From Kribbella capetownensis (GTDB lineage: Bacteria > Actinomycetota > Actinomycetes > Propionibacteriales > Kribbellaceae): 64,000 nucleotides of DNA. The notes below the pieces were generated by a model that saw only the letters and a program-made list of their open reading frames with translations, searched no databases and was not told the DNA's origin. The first letter of the stretch is position 1; every line of letters begins with the position of its first letter. Positions 32,911-40,680 of this stretch are shown one piece after another. Made by a program: the position numbers and the translations under genes. The stretch is from contig NZ_SJKD01000002.1 in assembly GCF_004331485.1 (NCBI RefSeq), positions 620,001 to 684,000 on the forward strand, written 5' to 3'.

Positions 32911-33783
32911 ATGTACGACCCGGACCAGCTCCGCACGTTCCTGGCGGTGGCCCAGTCGCTCAGCTTCACGCAGGCCGCGGAGAGGCTGGGTATCCGGCAG
33001 CCGACGGTGAGTCAACATGTCCGCAAACTCGAGGCGGCGGTTGGGCGACCACTGTTCCTGCGCGACACGCGGACGGTCACCCTCACCGCGGACGGCGAGG
33101 CGATGGCCGGGTTCGCCCGGACCATCCTGGCCGCGCACGAGGAGGCGGCCGGGTACTTCACCGGCTCGGAGTTGCGCGGCCGGCTGCGGTTCGGCGTCAC
33201 CGACGACCTCGCGCTGACCCCGCTGCCGAAGATCCTGCGTGACTTCCGCCAGCTCTACCCGCGGATCGACCTCGAGCTGACCGTGGCCCAGAGCCCCAAT
33301 CTGCTCCGCCGGGTCGAGTCCGGCCACCTCGACCTGGCGTACGTCAAGCACGGCGCCGGCGGTGGCTACGAGCCGAACGGACGCCTGGTACGCCGGGATC
33401 CGCTGGTCTGGGCCGGGATCGCGGGGACCCGGATCGCGCCGGACGGCCCGGTGCCACTCGTCGCGTACCAGGCGCCCAGCCTGAGCCGCTCTCTCGGTGT
33501 GCAGACGCTGGAACAATCGGGCCGGACCTGCCGGATCACCTGCATCGTCCGCGGCGTGAACGGCGTACTCGCGGCCGTCCGCGCTGGGTTGGGGCTCGCG
33601 ATCTTCGCCCGGTCGCTGATGCCGGCGGACCTGGTCGAGCCGCCGCCCAGCGCCGGGCTGCCGGAGTTGCCGTCGATCGATCTGGTCCTGATCACCAACC
33701 CGCGCGCCTCCAAGGAACCGGCCGAAGCCCTCACGGCCGCGATCCTCGGAAGCAACGCACCGCTGAAGCCGGACGCCGCCTAG
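32911..33783 (+). CDS. LysR-family transcriptional regulator
   Basis: The 290-residue protein has an N-terminal HTH (DQLRTFLAVAQSLSFTQAAE then RLGIRQPTVSQHVRKLEAAVG) and a periplasmic-binding-like effector domain from about residue 90 (RGRLRFGVTDDLALTPLP). ATG 32911 follows GGGAGG by 8 nt; an ATG 15 nt upstream is less likely. It is transcribed away from the MFS exporter, the classic LysR layout, and probably activates it in response to an unknown effector. Confidence 0.88.
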   Translation: MYDPDQLRTFLAVAQSLSFTQAAERLGIRQPTVSQHVRKLEAAVGRPLFLRDTRTVTLTADGEAMAGFARTILAAHEEAAGYFTGSELRGRLRFGVTDDLALTPLPKILRDFRQLYPRIDLELTVAQSPNLLRRVESGHLDLAYVKHGAGGGYEPNGRLVRRDPLVWAGIAGTRIAPDGPVPLVAYQAPSLSRSLGVQTLEQSGRTCRITCIVRGVNGVLAAVRAGLGLAIFARSLMPADLVEPPPSAGLPELPSIDLVLITNPRASKEPAEALTAAILGSNAPLKPDAA

Positions 33784-33799
33784 GCCTGGCTTTAGTGCT

Positions 33800-34426
33800 T
33801 CAGGCGCGGGTGAACGACAGGTGTGTGACTCCGCTGGGTGAGGAGGTCTGCTCGATCTTGTAGTCCTTCTCGACGCCCTCCAGTCCATCCCAGAGCCGTA
33901 CGCCGCGGCCGAGCAGGACCGGGACCACTACGACATGCAGGTGGTCGATGAGCCGGGCCGCAAGGAACTCGCGGATCACGGTAGGACCGCCGCCGATGCG
34001 TACGTCCTGGTCGCCGGCGGCCTTGCGGGCGGTCTCGAGCGCCTCGGCGGGCGAGGTGTCGAGGAAGTGGAACGTCGTACCGCCCTCCATCTCGATCGAC
34101 GGGCGGGTGTGATGGGTGAGGACGAAGACCGGTGTGTGGAACGGCGGGTTGGGCCCCCACGCGCCCTTCCAGTCCGGGTCCTCGTGCCAGCCGGGGTGAC
34201 CGAACTTCCCGGCACCCATGATCTCGGCGCCGATCCCCGGGTCGTGCCGCTGGACGAAGACGTCGTCGACGCCCGCGGTACCGCCGGCCTCCCACCACTG
34301 GGTGGCGAACATCCACTGGTGTAGTCGGTCCCCGGCGTGACCGAAGTGCGCGTCGGGGCCCTGCCCCGCACCGGTACCGAAGCCGTCGAGTGAGATCGAG
34401 AAGTTGTGGACGCGGGCGAGTGACAT
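33800..34426 (-). CDS. Dihydrofolate-reductase-like / RibD C-terminal domain protein
   Basis: The 208-residue protein has the RibD_C/DHFR fold with SLARVHNFSISLDGFGTG at the start, VQRHDPGIGAEIMGAGKFG, FVLTHHTRPSIEMEGGTTF, DVRIGGGPTVIREFLAARLID and VPVLLGRGVRLWDGL. It is an NADPH-dependent reductase of unknown substrate, longer than the gene at 2965. ATG 34426 starts the first strand; the frame is open upstream. It is divergent from the LysR gene at 34551 with a palindrome between them, so it is the likely target. Confidence 0.86.
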   Translation of the reverse strand: MSLARVHNFSISLDGFGTGAGQGPDAHFGHAGDRLHQWMFATQWWEAGGTAGVDDVFVQRHDPGIGAEIMGAGKFGHPGWHEDPDWKGAWGPNPPFHTPVFVLTHHTRPSIEMEGGTTFHFLDTSPAEALETARKAAGDQDVRIGGGPTVIREFLAARLIDHLHVVVVPVLLGRGVRLWDGLEGVEKDYKIEQTSSPSGVTHLSFTRA

Positions 34427-34532
34427 GGCGGGTGGGTCCTTTCCGTCTCTCGGTCGAGCCTGGTCGGCTCGGTCATGCATCGATCATGGCGGCCACGCGG
34501 CATGACGTCGAATGCCAAAATGGCGAGCTTTT

Positions 34533-34553
34533 CATAGATAAACTTGATCTATG
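34533..34553. promoter_or_regulatory. LysR operator overlapping its own start codon
   Basis: CATAGAT and ATCTATG are exact 7-bp complements around a 7-nt centre. The right arm ends with the ATG start codon of the LysR gene. Inner spacing fits T-N11-A. No Shine-Dalgarno is visible before the ATG. Confidence 0.6.
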
Positions 34554-35411
34554 CTCAACGTCACCCACCTCAAGGTGCTGGAGGCGGTCGCCCGTCACGG
34601 ATCGGTGACCGGAGCCGCGAACGAACTGCACTACTCCCAGCCGTCGGTCAGCCACCACCTGGGCCGGCTGGAAGCCGCCACCGGAGCCAAGCTCATCCAG
34701 CGAGTGGGCCGCGGGATCCGGCTCACCCCCGAAGGGGAACTCCTGGCGCAGCGGGCGACAGAGATCCTGGGGCGCCTGGACGCCGCGTCTGTCGAGCTGG
34801 AGGCGCGGGTCGGACTTCGGGCCGGACGCGTACGACTGGCCGGATTCCAGACGGTCCTCAGCACCCTGGTGCCGAGGGCAGCCACCGAACTGTCCCGAAC
34901 CCACCCGGGCATCGAGTTGAATCTTGTGGACGCCCACCCGGCCGATGGGCTGGCGATGCTGCGGGCCGGGCACGTCGACGTCGCGTTGATCTTCCGGCAC
35001 ACCGGCACGCCGTTCGAGGAGGAAGGATTCCGGCTCACCCACCTGCTGGACGATCCCCTCTACCTCGTCAGCGACCAACCCGACCAGCGTCTCGAGGACC
35101 ACCGCGACTCCGCCTGGGTCGGAGGGTGCGAACACTGCCGGGCCGCCACGATGACGGCCTGCGAGCGCGCCGGCTTCGTCCCGCGCATTGCCTTCGCTTG
35201 CGACGACACCGTCGTCTCCCAGGCGGTGGTGGCCGCCGGCATGGGGGTTGCCATCCTCAACGGACTCGCACTGCAGGCACACCAGGCGCCGGGCATCCAC
35301 GCCGCTCCGATCGACGGCGTCGCCCGCTCGATCTACGCCGCCACGTACGGCGACCCGCCGGACCCGCCCGCCACGACCGCGCTGATCGAGATCCTGAGTT
35401 CACTGAATTAG
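34551..35411 (+). CDS. LysR-family transcriptional regulator
   Basis: The 286-residue protein has the LysR HTH (LKVLEAVARHGSVTGAANEL then HYSQPSVSHHLGRLEAATG) and an effector domain starting near RAGRVRLAGFQTVL. Cys residues occur in VGGCEHCRAATMTACERAG, in the effector domain, which could be redox-active or structural. It is divergent from the RibD_C gene. The operator-like palindrome covers its start codon, implying tight self-repression, and the message may be leaderless. Confidence 0.87.
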   Translation: MLNVTHLKVLEAVARHGSVTGAANELHYSQPSVSHHLGRLEAATGAKLIQRVGRGIRLTPEGELLAQRATEILGRLDAASVELEARVGLRAGRVRLAGFQTVLSTLVPRAATELSRTHPGIELNLVDAHPADGLAMLRAGHVDVALIFRHTGTPFEEEGFRLTHLLDDPLYLVSDQPDQRLEDHRDSAWVGGCEHCRAATMTACERAGFVPRIAFACDDTVVSQAVVAAGMGVAILNGLALQAHQAPGIHAAPIDGVARSIYAATYGDPPDPPATTALIEILSSLN

Positions 35412-36220
35412 GTGAGGGCGTCGCCGCGGATCACCAGCGTGATGATGCTGACCGCTGCGACCGCGATCGTGACCACGAACGGCGCGTTCCGCCACAACAG
35501 GATCACAGCTAGCAGTACTGCGACCACGACCAACGCGATCCACCCGACCACCCCGACCGGACCGGCAGGCGCGATCACGAGCAGCCCGGTGGCCAGCGCG
35601 AGCGGTAGCGGAGCGAGCAGTCGCGCGTAGCGCCCGAGTCGTTGCGGCCAGCCCCTGACTCCGGTCGCCAGATCGTCCGCCAGGTCGGGTACGACGTTTG
35701 CCAGATGGGCACCGACGCCGAGAAGCGCAGTCGCGACCGTTGCCCACCAGGGCGCCCAGGTGCCCGCCGTGCCCAGCGTCACGAACGACGGCAGTGCGCC
35801 GAACGCGAGGGCATACGGGAGCCAGGAGATCACGGTGGACTTGAGACCGAGGTTGTACGCCCAGGCGCAGGCGACGAAGAGCAGATGCATCAGGCCGGCC
35901 GCGATGCCGTTGGCCAGCGACACCGGGATCGTGACGACCAGCATGATGCCGGCGGCCACAGCGAGCGTCCGCCGACTCACCAGTCCGCGGACGACAGGCT
36001 TGTCCTGGCGGTTAACAATGGTGTCGCGGGCGGCATCAATCGCGTCATTGCTCCAGCCGATCGAGAGGTGGCCGGTGAGGATCGTTGCGGCGACGAGGAG
36101 ACATCCGGCCGGATTCCGCCCGGCCGACCAGGCAACAGCAGTGACGAACGCGGTGACGGCGATGGTCGGACCGGGATGGCAGGCAAGCGCCAGACCTCGC
36201 ACCGTCCGCAGAACGCTCAC
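35408..36220 (-). CDS. UbiA-family prenyltransferase
   Basis: The 270-residue protein has about eight to nine membrane helices. The first Asp-rich motif is NDAIDAARD (NDxxDxxxD) near residue 60, and PDLADDLATGVRGWP near residue 175 is the second (DxxxD), both for Mg-prenyl-diphosphate binding. It transfers a prenyl chain to an aromatic or similar acceptor at the membrane. GTG start at 36220 is only 18 bp from the divergent type III PKS start, so a linked role, prenylation of the polyketide, is a reasonable inference. Confidence 0.85.
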   Translation of the reverse strand: MSVLRTVRGLALACHPGPTIAVTAFVTAVAWSAGRNPAGCLLVAATILTGHLSIGWSNDAIDAARDTIVNRQDKPVVRGLVSRRTLAVAAGIMLVVTIPVSLANGIAAGLMHLLFVACAWAYNLGLKSTVISWLPYALAFGALPSFVTLGTAGTWAPWWATVATALLGVGAHLANVVPDLADDLATGVRGWPQRLGRYARLLAPLPLALATGLLVIAPAGPVGVVGWIALVVVAVLLAVILLWRNAPFVVTIAVAAVSIITLVIRGDALT

Positions 36221-36238
36221 GCACGTAACGATGCCACG

Positions 36239-37291
36239 ATGACGCGGATCGCAGCCGTCCGGCCCGCGTTGCCGCCGTACCGCTATCCACAGGCGGAGCT
36301 GACCGACGCCTTCGCCTCGATCTGCCTACCGGACGGCCGCGGTACGGCGTTGCTGCGACGGCTGCATGCGAACGCGGGAGTGTCCTTCCGGCATCTCGCC
36401 TTGCCGCTGGAGCAGTACGGCGTACTGAAGGACTTCGGCGAGGCGAACGACGCGTGGATCGCGGCTGCCGTGGATCTGGGCGCTGAGGCGGTCGCGGGCG
36501 CGGTGAAGGACGCGGGGCTGACGTTGGACGACGTCGATGTACTGATGTTCACGACCGTGACCGGAGTGGCAGCGCCATCGATCGATGCGCGGGTCGCGTT
36601 GCGGCTCGGGCTGCGGGAGGACGTGAAGCGGCTGCCGTTGTTCGGGCTTGGGTGCGTGGGTGGTGCGGCGGGGATCGCTCGTTTGCATGACTACTTGAAG
36701 GCTTGGCCTACGCATGTCGCCGTACTGCTGTCGGTCGAGTTGTGCTCGTTGACGTTGCAGCGAGAGGACGCCTCGCTGCCGAACCTCGTCGGTGGGGCGC
36801 TGTTCGGGGATGGCGCGGCGGCCGTGGTGTTGACCGGGTCGGAGCATCCCGCGGCGTCCGGGCCGTCCGTGGTGGCGACGCGGAGCCGGTTGTATCCGGA
36901 CTCCGAGCGGGTGATGGGCTGGGACGTCGGGTCTGGTGGGTTCCGGATCGTGCTCGGCGCGGACGTGCCGGAGGTGGTGCGGCAGTACCTCGGTGATGAT
37001 GTGCGCGGCTTCCTCGGGGACCACGGGCTGACGGTGCCGGACGTCGGGACGTGGGTGAGCCACCCGGGTGGGCCGAAGGTGCTGGACGCGGTCTCCGAGA
37101 CGCTCGACCTGCGTCCTGGTGCTCTGGGCGTTACCTGGAAATCGCTCGATGCGGTCGGCAACTTGTCGTCATCGTCGGTGTTGCACGTGCTCGGTGACAC
37201 GCTGCGGCTGGATCCTTCTCCACAAGGCCCTGGGTTGTTGCTGGCGATGGGGCCGGGATTCTGTTCCGAGCTCGTCCTGCTGGAGTGGTGA
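36239..37291 (+). CDS. Type III polyketide synthase (alkylresorcinol/alkylpyrone type)
   Basis: The 350-residue chalcone-synthase-fold enzyme has the triad Cys139 (FGLGCVGG), His275 (VSHPGGPKV) and Asn308 (AVGNLSSSS), plus the C-terminal GPGFCSELVLLEW. It condenses malonyl-CoA units on an acyl starter and cyclises the chain. With the methyltransferase and flavoenzyme following by overlapping codons it mirrors srsA-srsB-srsC of Streptomyces, which make methylated phenolic lipids and quinones from fatty acyl starters. The start overlaps nothing but lies 18 bp from the UbiA gene on the other strand. Confidence 0.9.
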   Translation: MTRIAAVRPALPPYRYPQAELTDAFASICLPDGRGTALLRRLHANAGVSFRHLALPLEQYGVLKDFGEANDAWIAAAVDLGAEAVAGAVKDAGLTLDDVDVLMFTTVTGVAAPSIDARVALRLGLREDVKRLPLFGLGCVGGAAGIARLHDYLKAWPTHVAVLLSVELCSLTLQREDASLPNLVGGALFGDGAAAVVLTGSEHPAASGPSVVATRSRLYPDSERVMGWDVGSGGFRIVLGADVPEVVRQYLGDDVRGFLGDHGLTVPDVGTWVSHPGGPKVLDAVSETLDLRPGALGVTWKSLDAVGNLSSSSVLHVLGDTLRLDPSPQGPGLLLAMGPGFCSELVLLEW

Positions 37292-37803
37292 TGGACACCT
37301 TCTACGTCGTCTTCGTGTTGCTGGTCGCCGCCGAGCGGGTGGCGGAGCTGGTGGTGTCGCTGCGGAACGCGCGGTGGAGCTTCGCCCAGGGCGGAGTGGA
37401 GTACGGGCGCAGGCACTATCCGTTCATGGTCGCGCTGCACACGGCGCTGCTCGGTGGGTGCCTGGCGGAGGCGGCGCACCGGCCGTTCATCCCGTGGCTG
37501 GGGTGGACGATGGTCGTCGTGGTGCTGTTGTCGCAGGCGCTGCGGTGGTGGTGCATCTCGGCGCTCGGTCATCAGTGGAACACGCGGGTGATCGTCGTAC
37601 CAGGACTGCATTTGGTTGCCGGCGGCCCGTACCGGTGGATCCGGCACCCGAACTACGTGGCAGTGGTTGCCGAGGGCATCGCGTTGCCGCTGGTCCACAC
37701 GGCGTGGGTGACCGCGGTGGCCTTCACGGTGCTCAACATCCCGCTGCTCGCGATCCGGATCCGCTCCGAAGAGGCCGCCCTGAACTCCGCCTTGGTCAAG
37801 TGA
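37291..37803 (+). CDS. Isoprenylcysteine-carboxyl-methyltransferase-like membrane methyltransferase
   Basis: The 170-residue protein has about four to five membrane helices and the ICMT-type C-terminal SAM site: GPYRWIRHPNYVAVVAEGIALPL, followed by RIRSEEAAL. In the srs pathway the equivalent enzyme methylates the phenolic lipid made by the PKS. ATG 37291 overlaps the PKS stop (TGATG); a GTG 6 nt upstream is an alternative. It in turn overlaps the flavoenzyme start (GTGA), so all three are translationally coupled. Confidence 0.85.
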   Translation: MDTFYVVFVLLVAAERVAELVVSLRNARWSFAQGGVEYGRRHYPFMVALHTALLGGCLAEAAHRPFIPWLGWTMVVVVLLSQALRWWCISALGHQWNTRVIVVPGLHLVAGGPYRWIRHPNYVAVVAEGIALPLVHTAWVTAVAFTVLNIPLLAIRIRSEEAALNSALVK

Positions 37804-38823
37804 TCGATCTCCTCGTCGCCGGATGCGGTCCTGCCGGTGCGGCGACGGCGATCCGTGCCGCGCTGGCCGGACTGTCGGTGGTCGTCGTCGAGCCGCGTGC
37901 CGCACCGATCGACAAGGCGTGCGGGGAGGGGATCGCCCACAGTGCTGCGTCGTACCTGACCCGGCTCGGAGTCGAGCTGGACGGCCGTCCGTTCTACGGC
38001 ATTCGGTACCTCGACGGACAGCATCAGGTCGACGCCCGCTTCCACGCCGGCCCTGGGCTCGGAGTACGCCGTACGACGCTCCACGAGGCTCTGATGAAGC
38101 GAGTTTCCGACCTGGGCATTCCGGTGGTCCAGTCTCGCGTCGGCGCCATCACCCAGAACATCACCTCGGTCACCGCCGCCGGCCACACCGCCCGCTACCT
38201 GGCCGCCGCCGACGGCCTCCACTCACCCATCCGCCGCCAACTCGGCCTGGCCGCGGCCATTCCCGGCCAGCCCCGGTTGTCATCTTTTCTCGCGGCGGCA
38301 CTTCCTTGTCCGCCCCTGGACGGACCTGGTAGAGGTCTACTGGTCGGAGCTGGGCGAGGCCTACGTGACACCGGTCGCGGGCGACCTGGTCGGAGTCGCC
38401 GTTCTCACCTCCGCCCGCGGCACCTTCGACTCACACCTCAGCGCCTTCCCGTCCCTCGAGCGACGGCTGAAGGGCGCCCGGCCTGCCAACGCCGTCATGG
38501 GAGCCGGCCCGCTCCGCCAACGAGTCCGCAGCCGAGTCGCCGGGCGCGTCCTGCTCGTGGGCGACGCCGCCGGCTACGTCGACGCGCTCACCGGCGAGGG
38601 GATCGCGGTCGCCCTACGCACCTCGGCCGAACTCGTGGACTGCGTTCTCAAGGACCAGCCGGACGAGTACGAAGCGGCCTGGCGCCGGGTCTCCTGGGAG
38701 TGCCGCCTGCTCACCGGCTCGTTGCTCTGGGCCCGGAACAGATCGTTGCTCGCTCCCCGCATCGTCCCCGCCGCAGCACTGCTTCCGGGCGTCTACGCCC
38801 ACATCGTCAACCGGTTGTCCTAG
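37800..38823 (+). pseudogene. FAD-dependent hydroxylase/oxidoreductase, split by a one-base frameshift
   Basis: The first frame (from GTG 37800) has the FAD site LLVAGCGPAGAATAIRAALAG, the EPRAAPIDKACGEGI segment and RYLAAADGLHSPIRRQLGL. The second frame, one base on, has VLLVGDAAGYVDALTGEGIAVAL and the C-terminus. Removing one T from the TTTT at 38285-38288 joins them as SRRHFLVRPWTDLVEVYW in a 340-residue geranylgeranyl-reductase/SrsC-like flavoprotein. In the srs pathway such an enzyme hydroxylates the ring to form a quinone. The shift may be a real mutation or a homopolymer reading error. Confidence 0.75.
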
Positions 38824-38835
38824 GCAAAGGTGTGA

Positions 38836-38966
38836 GGCCCGGCGATCGCTCAGACAACCGCCGGGCCCACGACGGCCCGAGCTTCCTGGTGAAAAGCTCG
38901 GACCCGGCCTTTCCAGCCGCCTGGTGAACGGCTGGACCGGCTGCTGAGTACGACTCAACCAGCCGG
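38836..38966. ncRNA. Array of four stem-loops, two with the same 9-nt loop (candidate structured RNA)
   Basis: Between convergent genes stand four hairpins: 38836-38867 (GGCCCGGCG/CGCCGGGCC); 38877-38901 (CCGAGCTT/AAGCTCGG); 38913-38935 (CCAGCCG/CGGCTGG); and 38937-38966 (CCGGCTG/CAGCCGG with inner TGAGT/ACTCA). Hairpins two and three have different stems but the same loop CCTGGTGAA. Tandem terminators could explain the stems but not the shared loop. The strand is undecided; as written the loop is on plus. Confidence 0.45.
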
Positions 38967-39042
38967 ATGTTGCCCAACCGTTGCCAGAATATGAAGCCTT
39001 GTTACACAGGGCTGTGGCGAACCTCTCAGTGCGTTCGGGAAC

Positions 39043-40590
39043 TCAGTGCTCGGTCCGCACCGCGGCGATCTGCAGTTGCAGCGCGAGGCGTTCGCGCGGA
39101 TCCGAGAGATCCAGCTCCGCGATCTCGCCGATCCGTTTCATCCGGTGCCGCAAGGTGTTCGTGTGCAGGTGCAGCTCGCGTGCTGCCCGCTGCGGCTGAC
39201 CCGGGTACTCGAGCCAGGCCTGCAACGTCTCGACGAACCCCGTGCTGTGTTCGATGTCGTGCCGCAGCAGTGTGGCGAGCGGTCCGTCCATCTTGGTCGT
39301 GTCCAGCGAGGTGACGGCTCGGTGAACAGTCAGCACATGCCACGCCTCTTCCACTCGCAATACCGGTCCGGGCGCGAGTCCCCGACGTACCAGGCCGAGC
39401 AACTCGACCGCCTCGGCGCGTGAGCTCGGTAGATCGGCCGGACCGCGTGCCGGACCGCCTGCCGCAGCGATTGTGCCGGGCGTGGCCTTCGCCTGCTCGG
39501 TGACCAGCTTGCTCAGCCAGGTCCACGACCCCGGTCCGTCGTTGTCCGTGACGACAGCGAGCACAGTGCCGTCCAGATCGGCCAGCTGCGGTTCGCTCCA
39601 CCCATACCGACGACCGGTCGACTCCCACAGGTCGAGCTGCTGCGGTACGTCGTACCCGTCGGGCGAACCGAGCGCGACAACCCGCCACGGCTGCGGTGGG
39701 AGCCGTACGTCGACCGGATTGTCGGGGGAGAACTGCCGGAGGATGGTCCGCAGCCGGTCGATGGCACTCCGGCGCGCGACATCCGCTTGAGCGCGCAGGC
39801 GCAGCAGATGGAGCGCCAGCACCGAGGCGGCGTTGCTCAGCTCGGTGGTGACCTCCTCACTCACCGGACCGTCCACAACAGCCCAGATCGAGCCCAGCCA
39901 CTCGCCACCGGCCCGCACGGGTACGACGAGACGTGGGCGGATGCCGTTCGGTCCGTCAGGCACCAGGAACGGTTCGCTGGAGCGCGCCAGCCGGCGGAAG
40001 ATGCCTCGAGCCCGGAAGTGTGCGATCACCTCGGCGGGGACGCGGCGGCCGACGATGGTGGAGACGCGGGTGGGGTCGGTGAAGTCCTGGCCGGAGGAGT
40101 ACGCCAGCACGCGGGACTGGTTGTCCTCAATGGTGACAGGCGCGTCCACGATCGCTGCTGCGGCGTCTGCCAGTGCGAACAGCTCCTGATGTACTCCGGC
40201 GTCCCCAGCAGCGGGGGAGTCAGGCGCAGCCGCTCTGTCGATGACGCCTCGGAGTAGCCAGACCACGTGTGCCCAGGTCACGCTCGGCTGGAGTGCGACG
40301 AGCGTGAGCTGCCAGCGCTCGGCTGCCGCGACCACAGTCGGTTCGTGGGCGAGCGTCGTACGCACGACGACGCCAGAGGCGCTGCCCGCCGCACACCGCT
40401 CGACCAGTTCGACGGCGTCCTCCGCGCCGCGCAGGCCGAGGCCCAGCACCAGGTCACCGGGCTGTCCGGTCGCCGGCTCCTGCGGGTCGGCCAGGAAGAC
40501 ATCCCGGACCTCGCCGTCGCCCTTTCCGGTCACCACCACCTCGAACAGGGCTGGGCCGACGGCGACGATCAGGTCAGGCGCGGTGATCAT
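39043..40590 (-). CDS. PucR-family transcriptional regulator
   Basis: The 515-residue protein has an N-terminal PucR-type domain (residues about 1-120, ending in VVWLLRGVID), a middle GAF-like or CdaR-like part (ALADAAAAIVDAPVTIEDNQ), and a C-terminal HTH_30 (ETLQAWLEYPGQPQRAARELHLHTNTLRHRMKRIGEI). Such proteins are usually activators of purine or amino-acid catabolism genes. It is divergent from the flavin-dependent amino acid dehydrogenase gene (90 nt between starts), the probable target. Two palindromes lie in that gap. Confidence 0.87.
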   Translation of the reverse strand: MITAPDLIVAVGPALFEVVVTGKGDGEVRDVFLADPQEPATGQPGDLVLGLGLRGAEDAVELVERCAAGSASGVVVRTTLAHEPTVVAAAERWQLTLVALQPSVTWAHVVWLLRGVIDRAAAPDSPAAGDAGVHQELFALADAAAAIVDAPVTIEDNQSRVLAYSSGQDFTDPTRVSTIVGRRVPAEVIAHFRARGIFRRLARSSEPFLVPDGPNGIRPRLVVPVRAGGEWLGSIWAVVDGPVSEEVTTELSNAASVLALHLLRLRAQADVARRSAIDRLRTILRQFSPDNPVDVRLPPQPWRVVALGSPDGYDVPQQLDLWESTGRRYGWSEPQLADLDGTVLAVVTDNDGPGSWTWLSKLVTEQAKATPGTIAAAGGPARGPADLPSSRAEAVELLGLVRRGLAPGPVLRVEEAWHVLTVHRAVTSLDTTKMDGPLATLLRHDIEHSTGFVETLQAWLEYPGQPQRAARELHLHTNTLRHRMKRIGEIAELDLSDPRERLALQLQIAAVRTEH

Positions 40591-40598
40591 GAGGTTAT

Positions 40599-40613
40599 TG
40601 TGCTCTGCGCACA
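40599..40613. promoter_or_regulatory. Palindrome in the PucR/dehydrogenase gap (site 1)
   Basis: TGTGC-tctgc-GCACA, 8 nt upstream of the pucR-type start. A candidate self-control site. Confidence 0.4.
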
Positions 40614-40630
40614 GTCATTTGTCCCGTCAG

Positions 40631-40646
40631 TGGTGTGATCGCACCA
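40631..40646. promoter_or_regulatory. Palindrome in the PucR/dehydrogenase gap (site 2)
   Basis: TGGTG-tgatcg-CACCA, 34 nt upstream of the dehydrogenase start. Different half-sites from site 1, so at most one is the PucR site or they bind different proteins. Confidence 0.4.
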
Positions 40647-40680
40647 TGACAGCGGATGGTTGACGACGCACCATCGATAC

